From positions 4,154,001 to 4,218,000 of the forward strand of contig NZ_RAPR01000001.1 in NCBI RefSeq assembly GCF_003610235.1: a stretch of 64,000 nt of DNA, given 5' to 3'. A program made the position numbers and the translations under genes. Shown here piece after piece: positions 8,018-15,473 of this stretch (positions within the stretch are counted from its first letter, which is position 1; each line of letters opens with the position of its first letter). Source of the stretch: Catellatospora citrea (GTDB taxonomy: Bacteria; Actinomycetota; Actinomycetes; Mycobacteriales; Micromonosporaceae). A model generated the notes under the pieces. The model searched no databases. It was not told the origin of the DNA and saw only the letters and a list, made by a program, of their open reading frames with translations.

Positions 8018-9304
8018 GTGAGCGAGGTAGCCGAGAAGCAGGCCGACCCCGGCACGGCCGTCGCCGCGCCGCGTCGCCGGTTCTTCATGGACACCCGGCC
8101 GCTGCGGCACCGGCCGTACCGCCGGCTCTGGACCTCGACCATCGTGACCGCCCTGGGCAGCCAGCTGACCGCGGTCGCGGTGCCCAAGCAGATCTACGAC
8201 ATGACCGGTTCCTCGGTCTGGGTCGGCATCGCCAGCATCTCCGGGCTCGCCCCGCTGATCTTGTTCGCGCTGTGGGGCGGCGCGATCGCCGACACCGTCG
8301 ACCGCCGCCGGATGCTGCTGTTCACCAACTCGGGCATCGCCCTGCTGTGCGTGGTCTTCTGGCTGCAGGCGGCGCTCGACGTGCGCTCCATCCCCCTGCT
8401 GCTGGTGCTGGTCGCCGTGCAACAGGCGCTGTTCGGCATGAACATGCCCGCCCGCACCGCCTCGGTCGCCCGGTTGGTGCCCGCCGCCGAACTGCCCGCG
8501 GCCGGGGCGCTCAACTCGACCGTGATGCAGGGCGGGCAGATCGTCGGCCCGATGCTGGCCGGGGCGCTGATCCCGGTGCTCGGCCTGCCCCTGCTGTACC
8601 TCTTCGACGCCATCGCGCTGTGCGCCGCGCTGTACGCCGTGTGGCGGCTGCCCTCGCTGCCCCCGCTGTCCGGCGTCGCCCGCCGGGCCGGCGTGGCCGA
8701 CATCGTGGCCGGTTTCCGCTACCTGGCCACCCACCGGCTGCTCATGGTGTCCATGGCCGCGGACGTCATCGCCATGGTCTTCGGCATGCCGCGGGCGCTG
8801 TTCCCGCAGCTGGCCGACACCGCGTTCCCCGGCGTGAACGAGAACTTCGCGCTCGGCATGCTCTACGCCGCCGTGCCGATCGGCGCGCTGCTCGGCGGCC
8901 TGCTTTCGGGCACCTTCTCGCACATCCGCCGGCACGGCCTGATGCTGGTCATCGCGGTCTGCGCCTGGGGCGCGGCGATCGCGGGCTTCGGGTTGAGCAG
9001 CTCACTGTGGGTGGCCGTGGTGTTCCTCGGCATCGCGGGCGTCGCCGACATGGTCTCCATGGTGTTCCGCGGCGCGATCCTGCAGGCCGCGGCGACCGAC
9101 GAGATGCGCGGCCGCATGCAGGGCGTGCACACCGTCGTGGTGGCGGGCGGCCCCCGGCTGGCCGACCTGCTGCACGGCGTGGCGGTGCCGGTGGCCGGCG
9201 CGAGTGCCGCGGTGGCGGGCGGCGGCGTGCTCGTGATCGTCGCCATGACGGTGCTCGCCCTGGCCGTGCCCGCGTTCCTGCGCTACCGCGGACCAGCCCG
9301 CTGA
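8018..9304 (+). CDS. MFS exporter (EntS/MFS_3 type)
   Basis: The 428-residue protein has about 12 hydrophobic segments. The MFS_3/EntS-type features include the N-terminal FRRLW-like HRPYRRLWTSTIVTALGSQLTAVAVPKQIYDMTGSS and the loop motif GGAIADTVDRRRML between helices 2 and 3. Relatives export enterobactin, macrolides or other small molecules by proton antiport; the substrate here is unknown. The GTG at 8018 lies six bases after a TANNNT -10 box and lacks a ribosome site, so a leaderless mRNA is likely. It is a single-gene unit. Confidence 0.85.
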   Translation: MSEVAEKQADPGTAVAAPRRRFFMDTRPLRHRPYRRLWTSTIVTALGSQLTAVAVPKQIYDMTGSSVWVGIASISGLAPLILFALWGGAIADTVDRRRMLLFTNSGIALLCVVFWLQAALDVRSIPLLLVLVAVQQALFGMNMPARTASVARLVPAAELPAAGALNSTVMQGGQIVGPMLAGALIPVLGLPLLYLFDAIALCAALYAVWRLPSLPPLSGVARRAGVADIVAGFRYLATHRLLMVSMAADVIAMVFGMPRALFPQLADTAFPGVNENFALGMLYAAVPIGALLGGLLSGTFSHIRRHGLMLVIAVCAWGAAIAGFGLSSSLWVAVVFLGIAGVADMVSMVFRGAILQAAATDEMRGRMQGVHTVVVAGGPRLADLLHGVAVPVAGASAAVAGGGVLVIVAMTVLALAVPAFLRYRGPAR

Positions 9305-9421
9305 CGAGGACGACTGAACACCCATTAAGGTGGTCCGACCGGAGCAGGCCTGGTCCGGGCGTGGCCCGCGCGGCGCGCCGGGGGCAGCGGTTCCGCCCAC
9401 CCCCTCGGAACGGAACAGCAC

Positions 9422-10279
9422 ATGCGCGTCACCCGGCGAAACAAGATCCTCCTGTCGGTGCTGGCATGCCTGCTGGTCCTGCCGGCGGTCACGGTCTTCG
9501 GACTCAACCGGTACGTCAACGACACCTCGGTGCCGCTGACGGACAGCCTTTTCCCTGAAAGCGCGCCCAAGCGACTGCTGGCGATCTTCGCGCACCCCGA
9601 CGACGAGATCACCGTGGCGGGCTCGCTGCGCCGGATGAGCGAAGAGGCCGACGCCGAGATCACCATCGCGTACCTCACCCGCGGCGAGGCGGCGAACGTG
9701 CCCAAGACCTCCCTCGCCGACCTGGCGCAGCGGCGCACGGTCGAGGCGGACAACGCCGGCAAGGTGCTCGGGGCCGACAACGTCGAGCTGTTCGACTTCC
9801 GGGACAGCGGGCTGCCCGCGGCCGATGCCGCCAAGGCGCAGGAGACCATCTCGGCCCTGATCGACGAGTACCGGCCGAGCGTCGTGATCAGCTTCGACGA
9901 CCGCGTCGGCTTCTACGGCCACCCGGACCACGCGCAGGTCGGGGTGTGGGTCAAGACCGTGCTGAACACCCGCCGGCACGCACCCGACTTCCCGGTCAAG
10001 CACTTCTACCAGGCCACCCTGCCCGAGTCGATGATCTCGGTGGCGAAGGAGCTGTCCCCCACCTTCCGCGACATGTACCCGACCGACCCCGCGCAGGGCC
10101 TGCCCGCGCCGACGGTCGCCATGACCATCGACAGCGTGGCGAGCGAGAAGCGCGCGGCGCTCGACGCGCACGTCAGCCAGGTCACCGTCCTGCAGGCCGT
10201 CCAGCCCGGCTACGACAAACTCCCCTCCTGGATCTACTTCCGCATTCTCAGCCGCGAGTACTTCACCCAGGTCTTCTGA
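9422..10279 (+). CDS. Membrane-anchored PIG-L family deacetylase
   Basis: The 285-residue protein begins with a signal-anchor helix (residues 9-27) and then the LmbE/PIG-L fold with the zinc motif AHPDDE (about residues 57-62) and the second metal His in GHPDHAQVG. The family removes N-acetyl groups from GlcNAc-containing substrates (MshB in mycothiol synthesis, Mca in detoxification). The N-terminal anchor and exported position argue against MshB itself and suggest an envelope glycan or natural-product substrate. The start is ATG 9422, with GGAACGGAACA upstream. Confidence 0.85.
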   Translation: MRVTRRNKILLSVLACLLVLPAVTVFGLNRYVNDTSVPLTDSLFPESAPKRLLAIFAHPDDEITVAGSLRRMSEEADAEITIAYLTRGEAANVPKTSLADLAQRRTVEADNAGKVLGADNVELFDFRDSGLPAADAAKAQETISALIDEYRPSVVISFDDRVGFYGHPDHAQVGVWVKTVLNTRRHAPDFPVKHFYQATLPESMISVAKELSPTFRDMYPTDPAQGLPAPTVAMTIDSVASEKRAALDAHVSQVTVLQAVQPGYDKLPSWIYFRILSREYFTQVF

Positions 10280-10285
10280 TCCGGA

Positions 10286-11221
10286 TCAGAGACCGGCGGG
10301 GTCGGTGTTGGCGCCGCAGGCGATGACGACGACCCGCTCGCCGTCGGCAGGGCGGTAGGCCCCGCTGCTCAGGGCGGCCAGCGCGGCCGCCGCCCCGTGT
10401 TCGAGCACGATGCGCCGGTCGGCCCACAGCGCCCGCCGGGCGGCCACGATGTCGTCGTCGCTCACTAGCACGCTGCGCACCCCGTCGCGCACCGCGACCG
10501 CGTACCCGATGTCGCCGACGCGGCGGGCGCCCAGCGAGTCGGCCGCGACGCCGGACACCGCGACGTCCACCGGATGCCCGGCGGCCAGCGCGGCGTGCAG
10601 GCTCGGCGCGAGTTCGGGTTCGACGCCGACCACCCGGGCCTGGCCCGCCACGGCGGTGGCGATCCCCGCCATCAGCCCGCCGCCGCCCACCGCCACCAGC
10701 ACGGTGTCGAAGCCGCCGGGGATGTCGGCCAGCAACTCCAACCCGATGGTTCCGGCCCCGGCAACCATCTCCGCCTGGTCGTACGCGTGGCAGTAGACCG
10801 CGCCCGCGTCGGCGGCGTGCTTCACCGCCGCCTCGTACGCCATCGCGTACTCGGTGCCGTGCTGCTCCACCCGCGCGCCCAGGCCGCGCAGCTTGTCGAC
10901 CTTGAACGCGGGAGCCGTCGCCGGCACGAAGATCGTCGCCGGCACCCCGCAGGCACGGGCCGCGTAGGCGACCGCCAGCCCGGCGTTGCCGCCCGACGCG
11001 GCGACGACGCCCACCGCCGGATCCAGCTCGCCGGCCTGCTGCGCCGCGAGCACCCGGTTGAGCGCACCGCGCGCCTTGAAACTGCCGGTGTGCTGCATGT
11101 ACTCGCACTTGAGCCAGCTCGTGCCGAACAGCCCGCCCGGCTCGATCGCCGCCAGCGGCGTACGCCGGAAGCGCCCGGCGATGCGCGCGGCCGCGTCGGC
11201 CACGTCGACTTTGGTGATCAT
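10286..11221 (-). CDS. Threonine/serine dehydratase-like PLP enzyme
   Basis: The 311-residue fold-type II PLP enzyme has the Schiff-base lysine in TGSFKARGA, the Asn block SGGNAGLAVAYAA and the phosphate-binding glycine loop VGGGGLMAGIA. There is no C-terminal ACT domain, so it resembles catabolic serine/threonine dehydratases or serine racemase-like proteins rather than biosynthetic IlvA. A TATGGT box ends six bases before the ATG, which suggests a leaderless transcript. Its start faces the tRNA island about 50 bases away. It converges with the PIG-L gene, leaving only six bases between their stops. Confidence 0.85.
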   Translation of the reverse strand: MITKVDVADAAARIAGRFRRTPLAAIEPGGLFGTSWLKCEYMQHTGSFKARGALNRVLAAQQAGELDPAVGVVAASGGNAGLAVAYAARACGVPATIFVPATAPAFKVDKLRGLGARVEQHGTEYAMAYEAAVKHAADAGAVYCHAYDQAEMVAGAGTIGLELLADIPGGFDTVLVAVGGGGLMAGIATAVAGQARVVGVEPELAPSLHAALAAGHPVDVAVSGVAADSLGARRVGDIGYAVAVRDGVRSVLVSDDDIVAARRALWADRRIVLEHGAAAALAALSSGAYRPADGERVVVIACGANTDPAGL

Positions 11222-11272
11222 TCGGGCACCATAACCGAGCCGTGAGAACCCACGGTGGATGACGTGAAGAAG

Positions 11273-11346
11273 AGGCCTCGCCGGGAGTCGAACCCGAGGT
11301 CATCCGTTTTGCAGACGGAGCGCCCCACCCGGGACGTCACGAAGCC
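11273..11346 (-). tRNA. tRNA-Cys (GCA), atypical D-arm
   Basis: The acceptor stem is GGCTTCG/CGAGGCC. The anticodon stem TCCGT/ACGGA holds the loop CTGCAAA (anticodon GCA). The T-arm is TCGGG-TTCGACT-CCCGG, the variable loop has 5 bases and the discriminator is U; CCA is not encoded. The D-arm does not fit the usual 4-bp stem at the normal position (best pairing GTCC/GGGC, shifted), so this is a divergent tRNA or a tRNA-like gene. It is the 3'-most member of a six-gene minus-strand array. Confidence 0.7.
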
Positions 11347-11354
11347 GAGAAACG

Positions 11355-11435
11355 TGCGGACGGGGAGATTCGAACTCCCTCAGCAGAGCACCTGGTTTAC
11401 AGCCAGGCCCGACTCTCCTACGTCGGCGCATCCGC
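11355..11435 (-). tRNA. tRNA-Tyr (GTA)
   Basis: The acceptor GCGGATG pairs with CGTCCGC. The anticodon stem CCTGG/CCAGG holds CTGTAAA (anticodon GTA). The long variable arm typical of bacterial tRNA-Tyr and the T-loop GTTCGAATC are present. Eight bases separate it from the tRNA-Cys gene. Confidence 0.88.
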
Positions 11436-11452
11436 GTGGTGTTGCCTTCGAG

Positions 11453-11526
11453 CAGCGCGGACGGGATTCGAACCCGCAACACTCCCGCTTGAAAGGCGGG
11501 TGACTCTTCCGTTCGTCCACCGCGCC
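11453..11526 (-). tRNA. tRNA-Glu (TTC)
   Basis: The acceptor GGCGCGG/CCGCGCT has a terminal G1-U72 wobble. The anticodon stem CCCGC/GCGGG holds CTTTCAA (anticodon TTC), and the T-arm is GCGGG-TTCGAAT-CCCGT. The discriminator is G. It is packed 17 bases from tRNA-Tyr and 13 bases from tRNA-Pro. Confidence 0.82.
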
Positions 11527-11539
11527 GTGGACTTGCTGG

Positions 11540-11613
11540 TCGGGATGGCCGGACTCGAACCGACGGCCTCTGCACCCCCAGTGCAGCGCGCTACCAAGCT
11601 GCGCCACATCCCG
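11540..11613 (-). tRNA. tRNA-Pro (GGG)
   Basis: The acceptor CGGGATG/CATCCCG starts with the C1 typical of tRNA-Pro. The anticodon stem CTGCA/TGCAG holds CTGGGGG (anticodon GGG), and the D-loop has the normal AGCTTGGTAGCGC. It is a canonical-looking member of the array. Confidence 0.9.
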
Positions 11614-11624
11614 TTGTCACTGCG

Positions 11625-11698
11625 TGCCCTGAGCAGGATTCGAACCTGCAACCCCCGGCTTCGTAGACCGGTGCGCTGTCCCGTTGCGCCATCAGGGC
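11625..11698 (-). tRNA. tRNA-Arg (ACG)
   Basis: The acceptor is GCCCTGA/TCAGGGC. The anticodon stem CCGGT/GCCGG holds CTACGAA (anticodon ACG), and the T-arm is CAGG-TTCGAAT-CCTG. It is packed 11 bases from each neighbour. Confidence 0.88.
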
Positions 11699-11709
11699 GG
11701 GTGGAACCG

Positions 11710-11782
11710 TGGACCCAGCCGGAGTCGAACCGGCCGCCTCCGCTTTGCAAGAGCGGCGCTCTACCAGATGAGCTATAGGCCC
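11710..11782 (-). tRNA. tRNA-Ala (TGC), island copy
   Basis: The acceptor GGGCCTA/TGGGTCC contains wobble pairs. The anticodon stem CCGCT/AGCGG holds CTTGCAA (anticodon TGC), and the D-arm AGCTCATCTGGTAGAGC is normal. It differs clearly from the conserved tRNA-Ala(TGC) at 33422-33494 although the anticodon is the same. It is the first gene of the packed array on the minus strand. Confidence 0.85.
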
Positions 11783-11849
11783 GGGTATGGGCTGCGGACC
11801 CCCATCCGCAGCCCTGGAGCTGCGGGCCCCGTGGTCCCGCAGCTCCCTG

Positions 11850-12293
11850 TCAGCGCTTGGCGAGCACCGCCCACGACGGAGTCGACGGGGCGAACCGCAG
11901 CGGCATCCGCGCCTCGGCGGGCGTACGGTCACCCTTGCGCTGATTGCAGCCGCCACAGGCGGCCACCGTGTTGAGCCAGGTGTTGCGCCCGCCCCGGGAG
12001 CTGGGCAGGACATGGTCGATGGTGTACGCCGGACCGCCGCAGTAGGCGCACCGGTGCTGGTCACGGGCGAGCACGCCGCGCCGCGACCAGGCCGGGCCGC
12101 CGTGGTAGCGCCAGCGCGTCACCACGTAGCTGACCAGGCGGACCACCTTGGGCATCGGCCAGACGCCGATGGCCTGATCGGGTTCCGCCTCGTGCACCAC
12201 CGCGACCTGCCGCCATAGCATGCGCAGGGCGTGACGCAGGCTGACCCGGTGGAGTGGGCCGAGATCGGCGTTGAGGACGAGTACTGCGTTCAT
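11850..12293 (-). CDS. HNH endonuclease
   Basis: The 147-residue protein has a conserved N-terminal region (ADLGPLHRVSLRHALRMLWRQVAVVHEAE) followed by a compact HNH nuclease domain: the zinc pair CAYCGG, the catalytic TIDHVLPSSRGG, Asn in GRNTWLNTVAAC and the second pair CGGC. The ATG at 12293 has a very strong AGGAGGTGA four bases upstream. The family is widespread in actinobacteria as a lone chromosomal gene of unknown target. Here it is sandwiched between tRNA genes on the same strand, a context that could mean DNA or tRNA-gene related activity. That role is inference. Confidence 0.9.
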   Translation of the reverse strand: MNAVLVLNADLGPLHRVSLRHALRMLWRQVAVVHEAEPDQAIGVWPMPKVVRLVSYVVTRWRYHGGPAWSRRGVLARDQHRCAYCGGPAYTIDHVLPSSRGGRNTWLNTVAACGGCNQRKGDRTPAEARMPLRFAPSTPSWAVLAKR

Positions 12294-12385
12294 CGGGTCA
12301 CCTCCTGGGAATGCTGTGATGGACAGGGAGCGGTGGCCGGCAGCGCACTGCCGTTGCGCGACAACCGCGAGCTTGCTTCATTACG

Positions 12386-12456
12386 TAGTCGATGCGGGAC
12401 TCGAACCCGCTTTCCCGCGTCGAGAGCGCGGAGGCCTACCCATAGCCGAATCGACC
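12386..12456 (-). tRNA. tRNA-Glu (CTC)
   Basis: The acceptor GGTCGAT/ATCGACT again has a G1-U72 wobble, as in the island tRNA-Glu(TTC). The anticodon stem CCGCG/CGCGG holds CTCTCGA (anticodon CTC) with G37. The variable loop is four bases and the T-arm is GCGGG-TTCGAGT-CCCGC. At 71 bases it is short. It lies upstream of the HNH gene on the same strand. Confidence 0.78.
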
Positions 12457-12580
12457 GCTGCGCCGCGAAATGCGACGCGCTTTCTCATACGTCATCCACT
12501 GTGGAGTTCTCAAGGTGCGACCCGCCGGCCGGAGCCGGGGCTTCGTGCTGTCTTCACTGCTCACAGGTGCCGGACAAAAG

Positions 12581-12614
12581 AAAACCGCCCGCTTCCGAGT
12601 CCGGAGGCGGGCGG
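12581..12614 (-). terminator. Rho-independent terminator of the 41-residue peptide gene
   Basis: Read on the minus strand, a stem of about 12 bp (CCGCCCGCCTCC / GGAAGCGGGCGG with one wobble) is followed by TTTTCTTTT. It begins 27 bases after the stop of the small gene at 12641-12766 and separates that gene from tRNA-Glu(CTC). Confidence 0.85.
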
Positions 12615-12640
12615 CGCAAGCCGCTTGTCATGGCGCTTGG

Positions 12641-12766
12641 TCAGCACCATCCGCCTCGTCCGGGGACGAGTTCCCAGCCATAACCCTCACCGCGTCGGGC
12701 GGCGGCGGGCATGGCGTTCTCGACGCACGGCGTCAGCCGCTGCATCGCGTACGAGAAGCTGCTCAT
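12641..12766 (-). CDS. 41-residue peptide of unknown function (tRNA island)
   Basis: The small gene encodes a 41-residue peptide beginning MSSFSYAMQRLTPCVENA and ending GRGGWC. GGAG lies eight bases before the ATG. On the minus strand TTGCCT and TACGGT, 18 bases apart, are a possible promoter about 50-80 bases upstream, and a strong terminator follows. This set of signals argues for a real gene despite its size. There are two cysteines, one of them C-terminal, and an Arg-Arg-Gly-Glu segment at mid-length. It could be a modified-peptide precursor, a leader or a toxin. No function is recognised, and no modifying enzyme is next to it. Confidence 0.6.
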   Translation of the reverse strand: MSSFSYAMQRLTPCVENAMPAAARRGEGYGWELVPGRGGWC

Positions 12767-12985
12767 GTCTGTCTCCGGTCCGTTTTCCCGCGGTGTCGTT
12801 CTTGGTGTGGGCATACCGTATGGGCCGCCGTATCGGTGAGGCAACCTCATTTTCCGCGCGCAATGTAAGCGCAGTTCACGGCCTATTCCGGCCCGCGGCG
12901 GCACGGTTCCTGGCCGTTCACCCGCCTGTGCCCGCCGACGCCCGGCGGTAGAAAGAGACCGGTTCTCACACGCGGAGGTGGCGGC

Positions 12986-14482
12986 ATGGCGCGGTGGCGT
13001 CCGACCCGGCGACAGGTGCTCACCCACGGCGCGACCGCGGCAGGGGCGCTGGCCGTCGGCAGTGCGGCGACGCTCGCGGTGAGCGACTGGGCCGCCGAGG
13101 GCGCGATGGCGCCGGGACCACCACCGGGCGCGCTGCTCGACGATGCCAGCCGGATCAACCCGACCGCCGTCCGCGGCGTCCTGTACGCGGCCCCGGCCCC
13201 CGACGACACCGCCCGCGTCGTCGGCCCGCTGCTGCGCCGCATCACCGCCGGGGACGACCCGGCCCTGGCCGTCGCGGGTGTGCGCCACTCGATGGGCGGG
13301 CAGAGCATGCTGGCCGGCGGCTGGGTGCTCGACACCCGACCGATGAACCAGATCTCGCTGGACAGCGCGTCCCGCGTGGTCCGCGTCGGCGCGGGCGCCA
13401 CCTGGCGCGACCTGATCCCGGTGCTCAACGCCGCCGGCTTCTCCCCCAAGGTCATGCAGTCGAACCACGACTTCTCCGTCGGCGGCTCGCTCAGCGTCAA
13501 CTGCCACGGCTGGCACACCGACCACCCGCCGATCGCCGCCACCGTCCGCGGGCTGCGCCTGCTCACCGCCGCCGGGGAGGTGGTCAGCTGCGGACCGACC
13601 GAGAACACCGAGCTGTTCGGCCTGGTGCTGGGTGGCTACGGGCTGTTCGGCGTGATCCTCGAAGCCGACCTCGACGTGTGGCCCAACGCGCGATACGTGC
13701 CGCACTTCGACAGCGTGCCCGCGCTGGACTACGTCGAGGAGTTCACCCGGCTCGTGCTCGCCCCGGACTCGACCGCGGAGATGGCGTACGGGCGGCTGTC
13801 GGTCGATCCGCGCAGTTTCCTGGAAGAGGCGGTCATCGTCCGGTTCACGCCCGAGGCCGACACCGTCGGCGCCGTGCTCCCCCTGGCCGCCCCCGACGCG
13901 TCGTCGCTGCAGCGGGCCGTGTTCCGCAACTCCGCCGGCAGCAGCCTCGGCAAGATGCTGCGCTGGACCCTGGAACGCGAAGCCGCCCCGTGGCTGGCCG
14001 GGCCGATCAGCCGCAACAGCATCCAGAACGAGCCCGCCGCCGTCTTCGCCGACCATTCCGCCGAGACCAGCGACATCCTCCACGAGTACTTCCTGCCGCA
14101 CGCCACGCTGGCCAAGTTCATCACCGCCGCCCGCGAGATCATCCAGCGCTCGGGGCAGGAACTGCTCAACGTGACCGTCCGCGACGTGCGCCGTGACACC
14201 CGCAGCGCCCTCGCGTACGCCCGCGAGGACGTGTTCGGGCTGGTCATGAACTTTCGGCAGGAGCGCACCGCGGAGGCGGACGCCCGGATGCGGACGCTGA
14301 CCCGCGAGCTTATCGAGGCGGTGCTGGAGGTGAACGGGACCTACTACCTGCCGTACCGGCTGCACGCCACCCGTGAGCAGGTGCGCCGCGCCTACCCGGG
14401 ATGGGACGCCGCGATGGCCGCCAAATCCCGGATGGATCCCCTTCCGGTCTTCCGCAACGCCCTCTTCGACGCGTACGCCTGA
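12986..14482 (+). CDS. FAD-binding oxidoreductase with Tat signal
   Basis: The 498-residue protein opens with a twin-arginine signal (TRRQVLT, then a hydrophobic stretch to about residue 35). It continues with an FAD_binding_4 (PCMH-type) domain: VAGVRHSMGGQSML, VGAGATWRDLIPVL, and the FAD-contacting VGGSLSVNCHGWHTD with GGYGLFGVI. The C-terminal part is a substrate domain. Relatives include aldonolactone, alditol and cholesterol oxidases. It is probably exported folded, with bound FAD. The start is ATG 12986, with CGGAGGTGG about eight bases upstream. Confidence 0.85.
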   Translation: MARWRPTRRQVLTHGATAAGALAVGSAATLAVSDWAAEGAMAPGPPPGALLDDASRINPTAVRGVLYAAPAPDDTARVVGPLLRRITAGDDPALAVAGVRHSMGGQSMLAGGWVLDTRPMNQISLDSASRVVRVGAGATWRDLIPVLNAAGFSPKVMQSNHDFSVGGSLSVNCHGWHTDHPPIAATVRGLRLLTAAGEVVSCGPTENTELFGLVLGGYGLFGVILEADLDVWPNARYVPHFDSVPALDYVEEFTRLVLAPDSTAEMAYGRLSVDPRSFLEEAVIVRFTPEADTVGAVLPLAAPDASSLQRAVFRNSAGSSLGKMLRWTLEREAAPWLAGPISRNSIQNEPAAVFADHSAETSDILHEYFLPHATLAKFITAAREIIQRSGQELLNVTVRDVRRDTRSALAYAREDVFGLVMNFRQERTAEADARMRTLTRELIEAVLEVNGTYYLPYRLHATREQVRRAYPGWDAAMAAKSRMDPLPVFRNALFDAYA

Positions 14483-14580
14483 CCGTCCCGGCCCGGTTCC
14501 AGCGCGCACGACCTGGCTACCCGAGGAACGAGCGGCGCACCCGAGGCCGCCACCACCCGGCACGAGTCCATGATCCGATT

Positions 14581-14586
14581 TAAGCT
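14581..14586 (+). promoter_or_regulatory. -10 element of a probable leaderless promoter
   Basis: TAAGCT fits TANNNT and ends six bases before the ATG of the methyltransferase gene. No ribosome-binding sequence lies between. Confidence 0.45.
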
Positions 14587-14592
14587 CCGGCG

Positions 14593-15360
14593 ATGAACAC
14601 GACGCCGTCGGCCCATGCCATCAGCCAGTACGCGACCACGACCGGGAACCTCACCGCCCGCATCGCCCTGCACGCCTACGGCACGAACCCGCAGAGCTGG
14701 TTCGCCTGGCTCGACGGGCGTCTCCCGCTCAGCGGCGACGTCCTCGAAGTCGGGGCCGGCACCGGCAAGCTGTGGACCCACGTCGACCACGCCGGGCGGG
14801 GCCTCAACCTCACGCTGACCGACTTCTCCCCCGCCATGTGCGAGCAACTGCGCACCATCCCCGGCGCGCAGGTCCGGCAGTGCGACGCGACCGACCTTCC
14901 GTTCGCCGACGTTGCCTTCGACACCGTCGTGGCCAACCACATGCTGTATCACCTCGACGACCCGGCCGCCGCGCTGCGCGAGTTCCGGCGGGTGCTCCGA
15001 CCGGGCGGAAGCGTCGCCGTCGCCGTCAACGGCAGCGACCACCTCGACGAGCTCAACGCGATCGGGCCGGCCATCGGCCGCCCCGAACTCACGCTGCACG
15101 CCACCCAGAACGACTTCACCGCGCAGACCGGCCCCGCGTACGTGGCCCGTCACTTCACCGGTGTCACCGTCGAGCGTTACCACTGCGACCTCGACGTCCC
15201 GACCGCCGAGCCGATCCTCGCCTACCTCGCCAGCCTGACCGGCGAACCGCTCACGCCGGCGGAGCGCTCGGCCGCCCGCGACCTCGTCCAGTCCCGGATC
15301 GACGCGGAAGGCGCCTACCGCGTCCGCAAGCACACGGTCCTGATCACCGCTTCGCGCTGA
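14593..15360 (+). CDS. Class I SAM-dependent methyltransferase
   Basis: The 255-residue protein has a Rossmann methyltransferase core: motif I VLEVGAGTGKLW, the acidic end of strand 2 in LTLTDFSPAMC, motif post-I QCDATDLPFAD and motif III VLRPGGSVAVAV (Methyltransf_11 type). The substrate is unknown; it is probably a small molecule. The ATG lies six bases after a TANNNT box, which suggests leaderless expression. It stands alone and converges with the cell-wall-binding protein gene across a hairpin. Confidence 0.85.
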   Translation: MNTTPSAHAISQYATTTGNLTARIALHAYGTNPQSWFAWLDGRLPLSGDVLEVGAGTGKLWTHVDHAGRGLNLTLTDFSPAMCEQLRTIPGAQVRQCDATDLPFADVAFDTVVANHMLYHLDDPAAALREFRRVLRPGGSVAVAVNGSDHLDELNAIGPAIGRPELTLHATQNDFTAQTGPAYVARHFTGVTVERYHCDLDVPTAEPILAYLASLTGEPLTPAERSAARDLVQSRIDAEGAYRVRKHTVLITASR

Positions 15361-15422
15361 GCCACCGGCACGCGTACCGCCTGACCTGGCAGCTCGGGCC
15401 GAGAACATCGCCGCCAAAACAC

Positions 15423-15456
15423 CGCGGGTCCGGTTCCCGAAGGAACCGGACCCGCG
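15423..15456. terminator. Bidirectional hairpin terminator
   Basis: A perfect 15-bp inverted repeat (CGCGGGTCCGGTTCC and its complement) with a CGAA loop lies between two convergent genes. There is no T-run on either strand, as is common for actinobacterial intrinsic hairpins. Confidence 0.65.
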
Positions 15457-15473
15457 AGTGACCGGACTGACGA

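Noticed and set aside
9002..10171. Minus-strand frame opposite the PIG-L gene
   Set aside because: Antisense shadow of the MFS and PIG-L genes, without ribosome site or domains.
12641..14563. Very long minus-strand frame opposite the FAD oxidoreductase
   Set aside because: It is an antisense shadow of the plus-strand oxidoreductase. Only its last 126 bases, beyond the oxidoreductase start, have independent signals (the 41-residue peptide).
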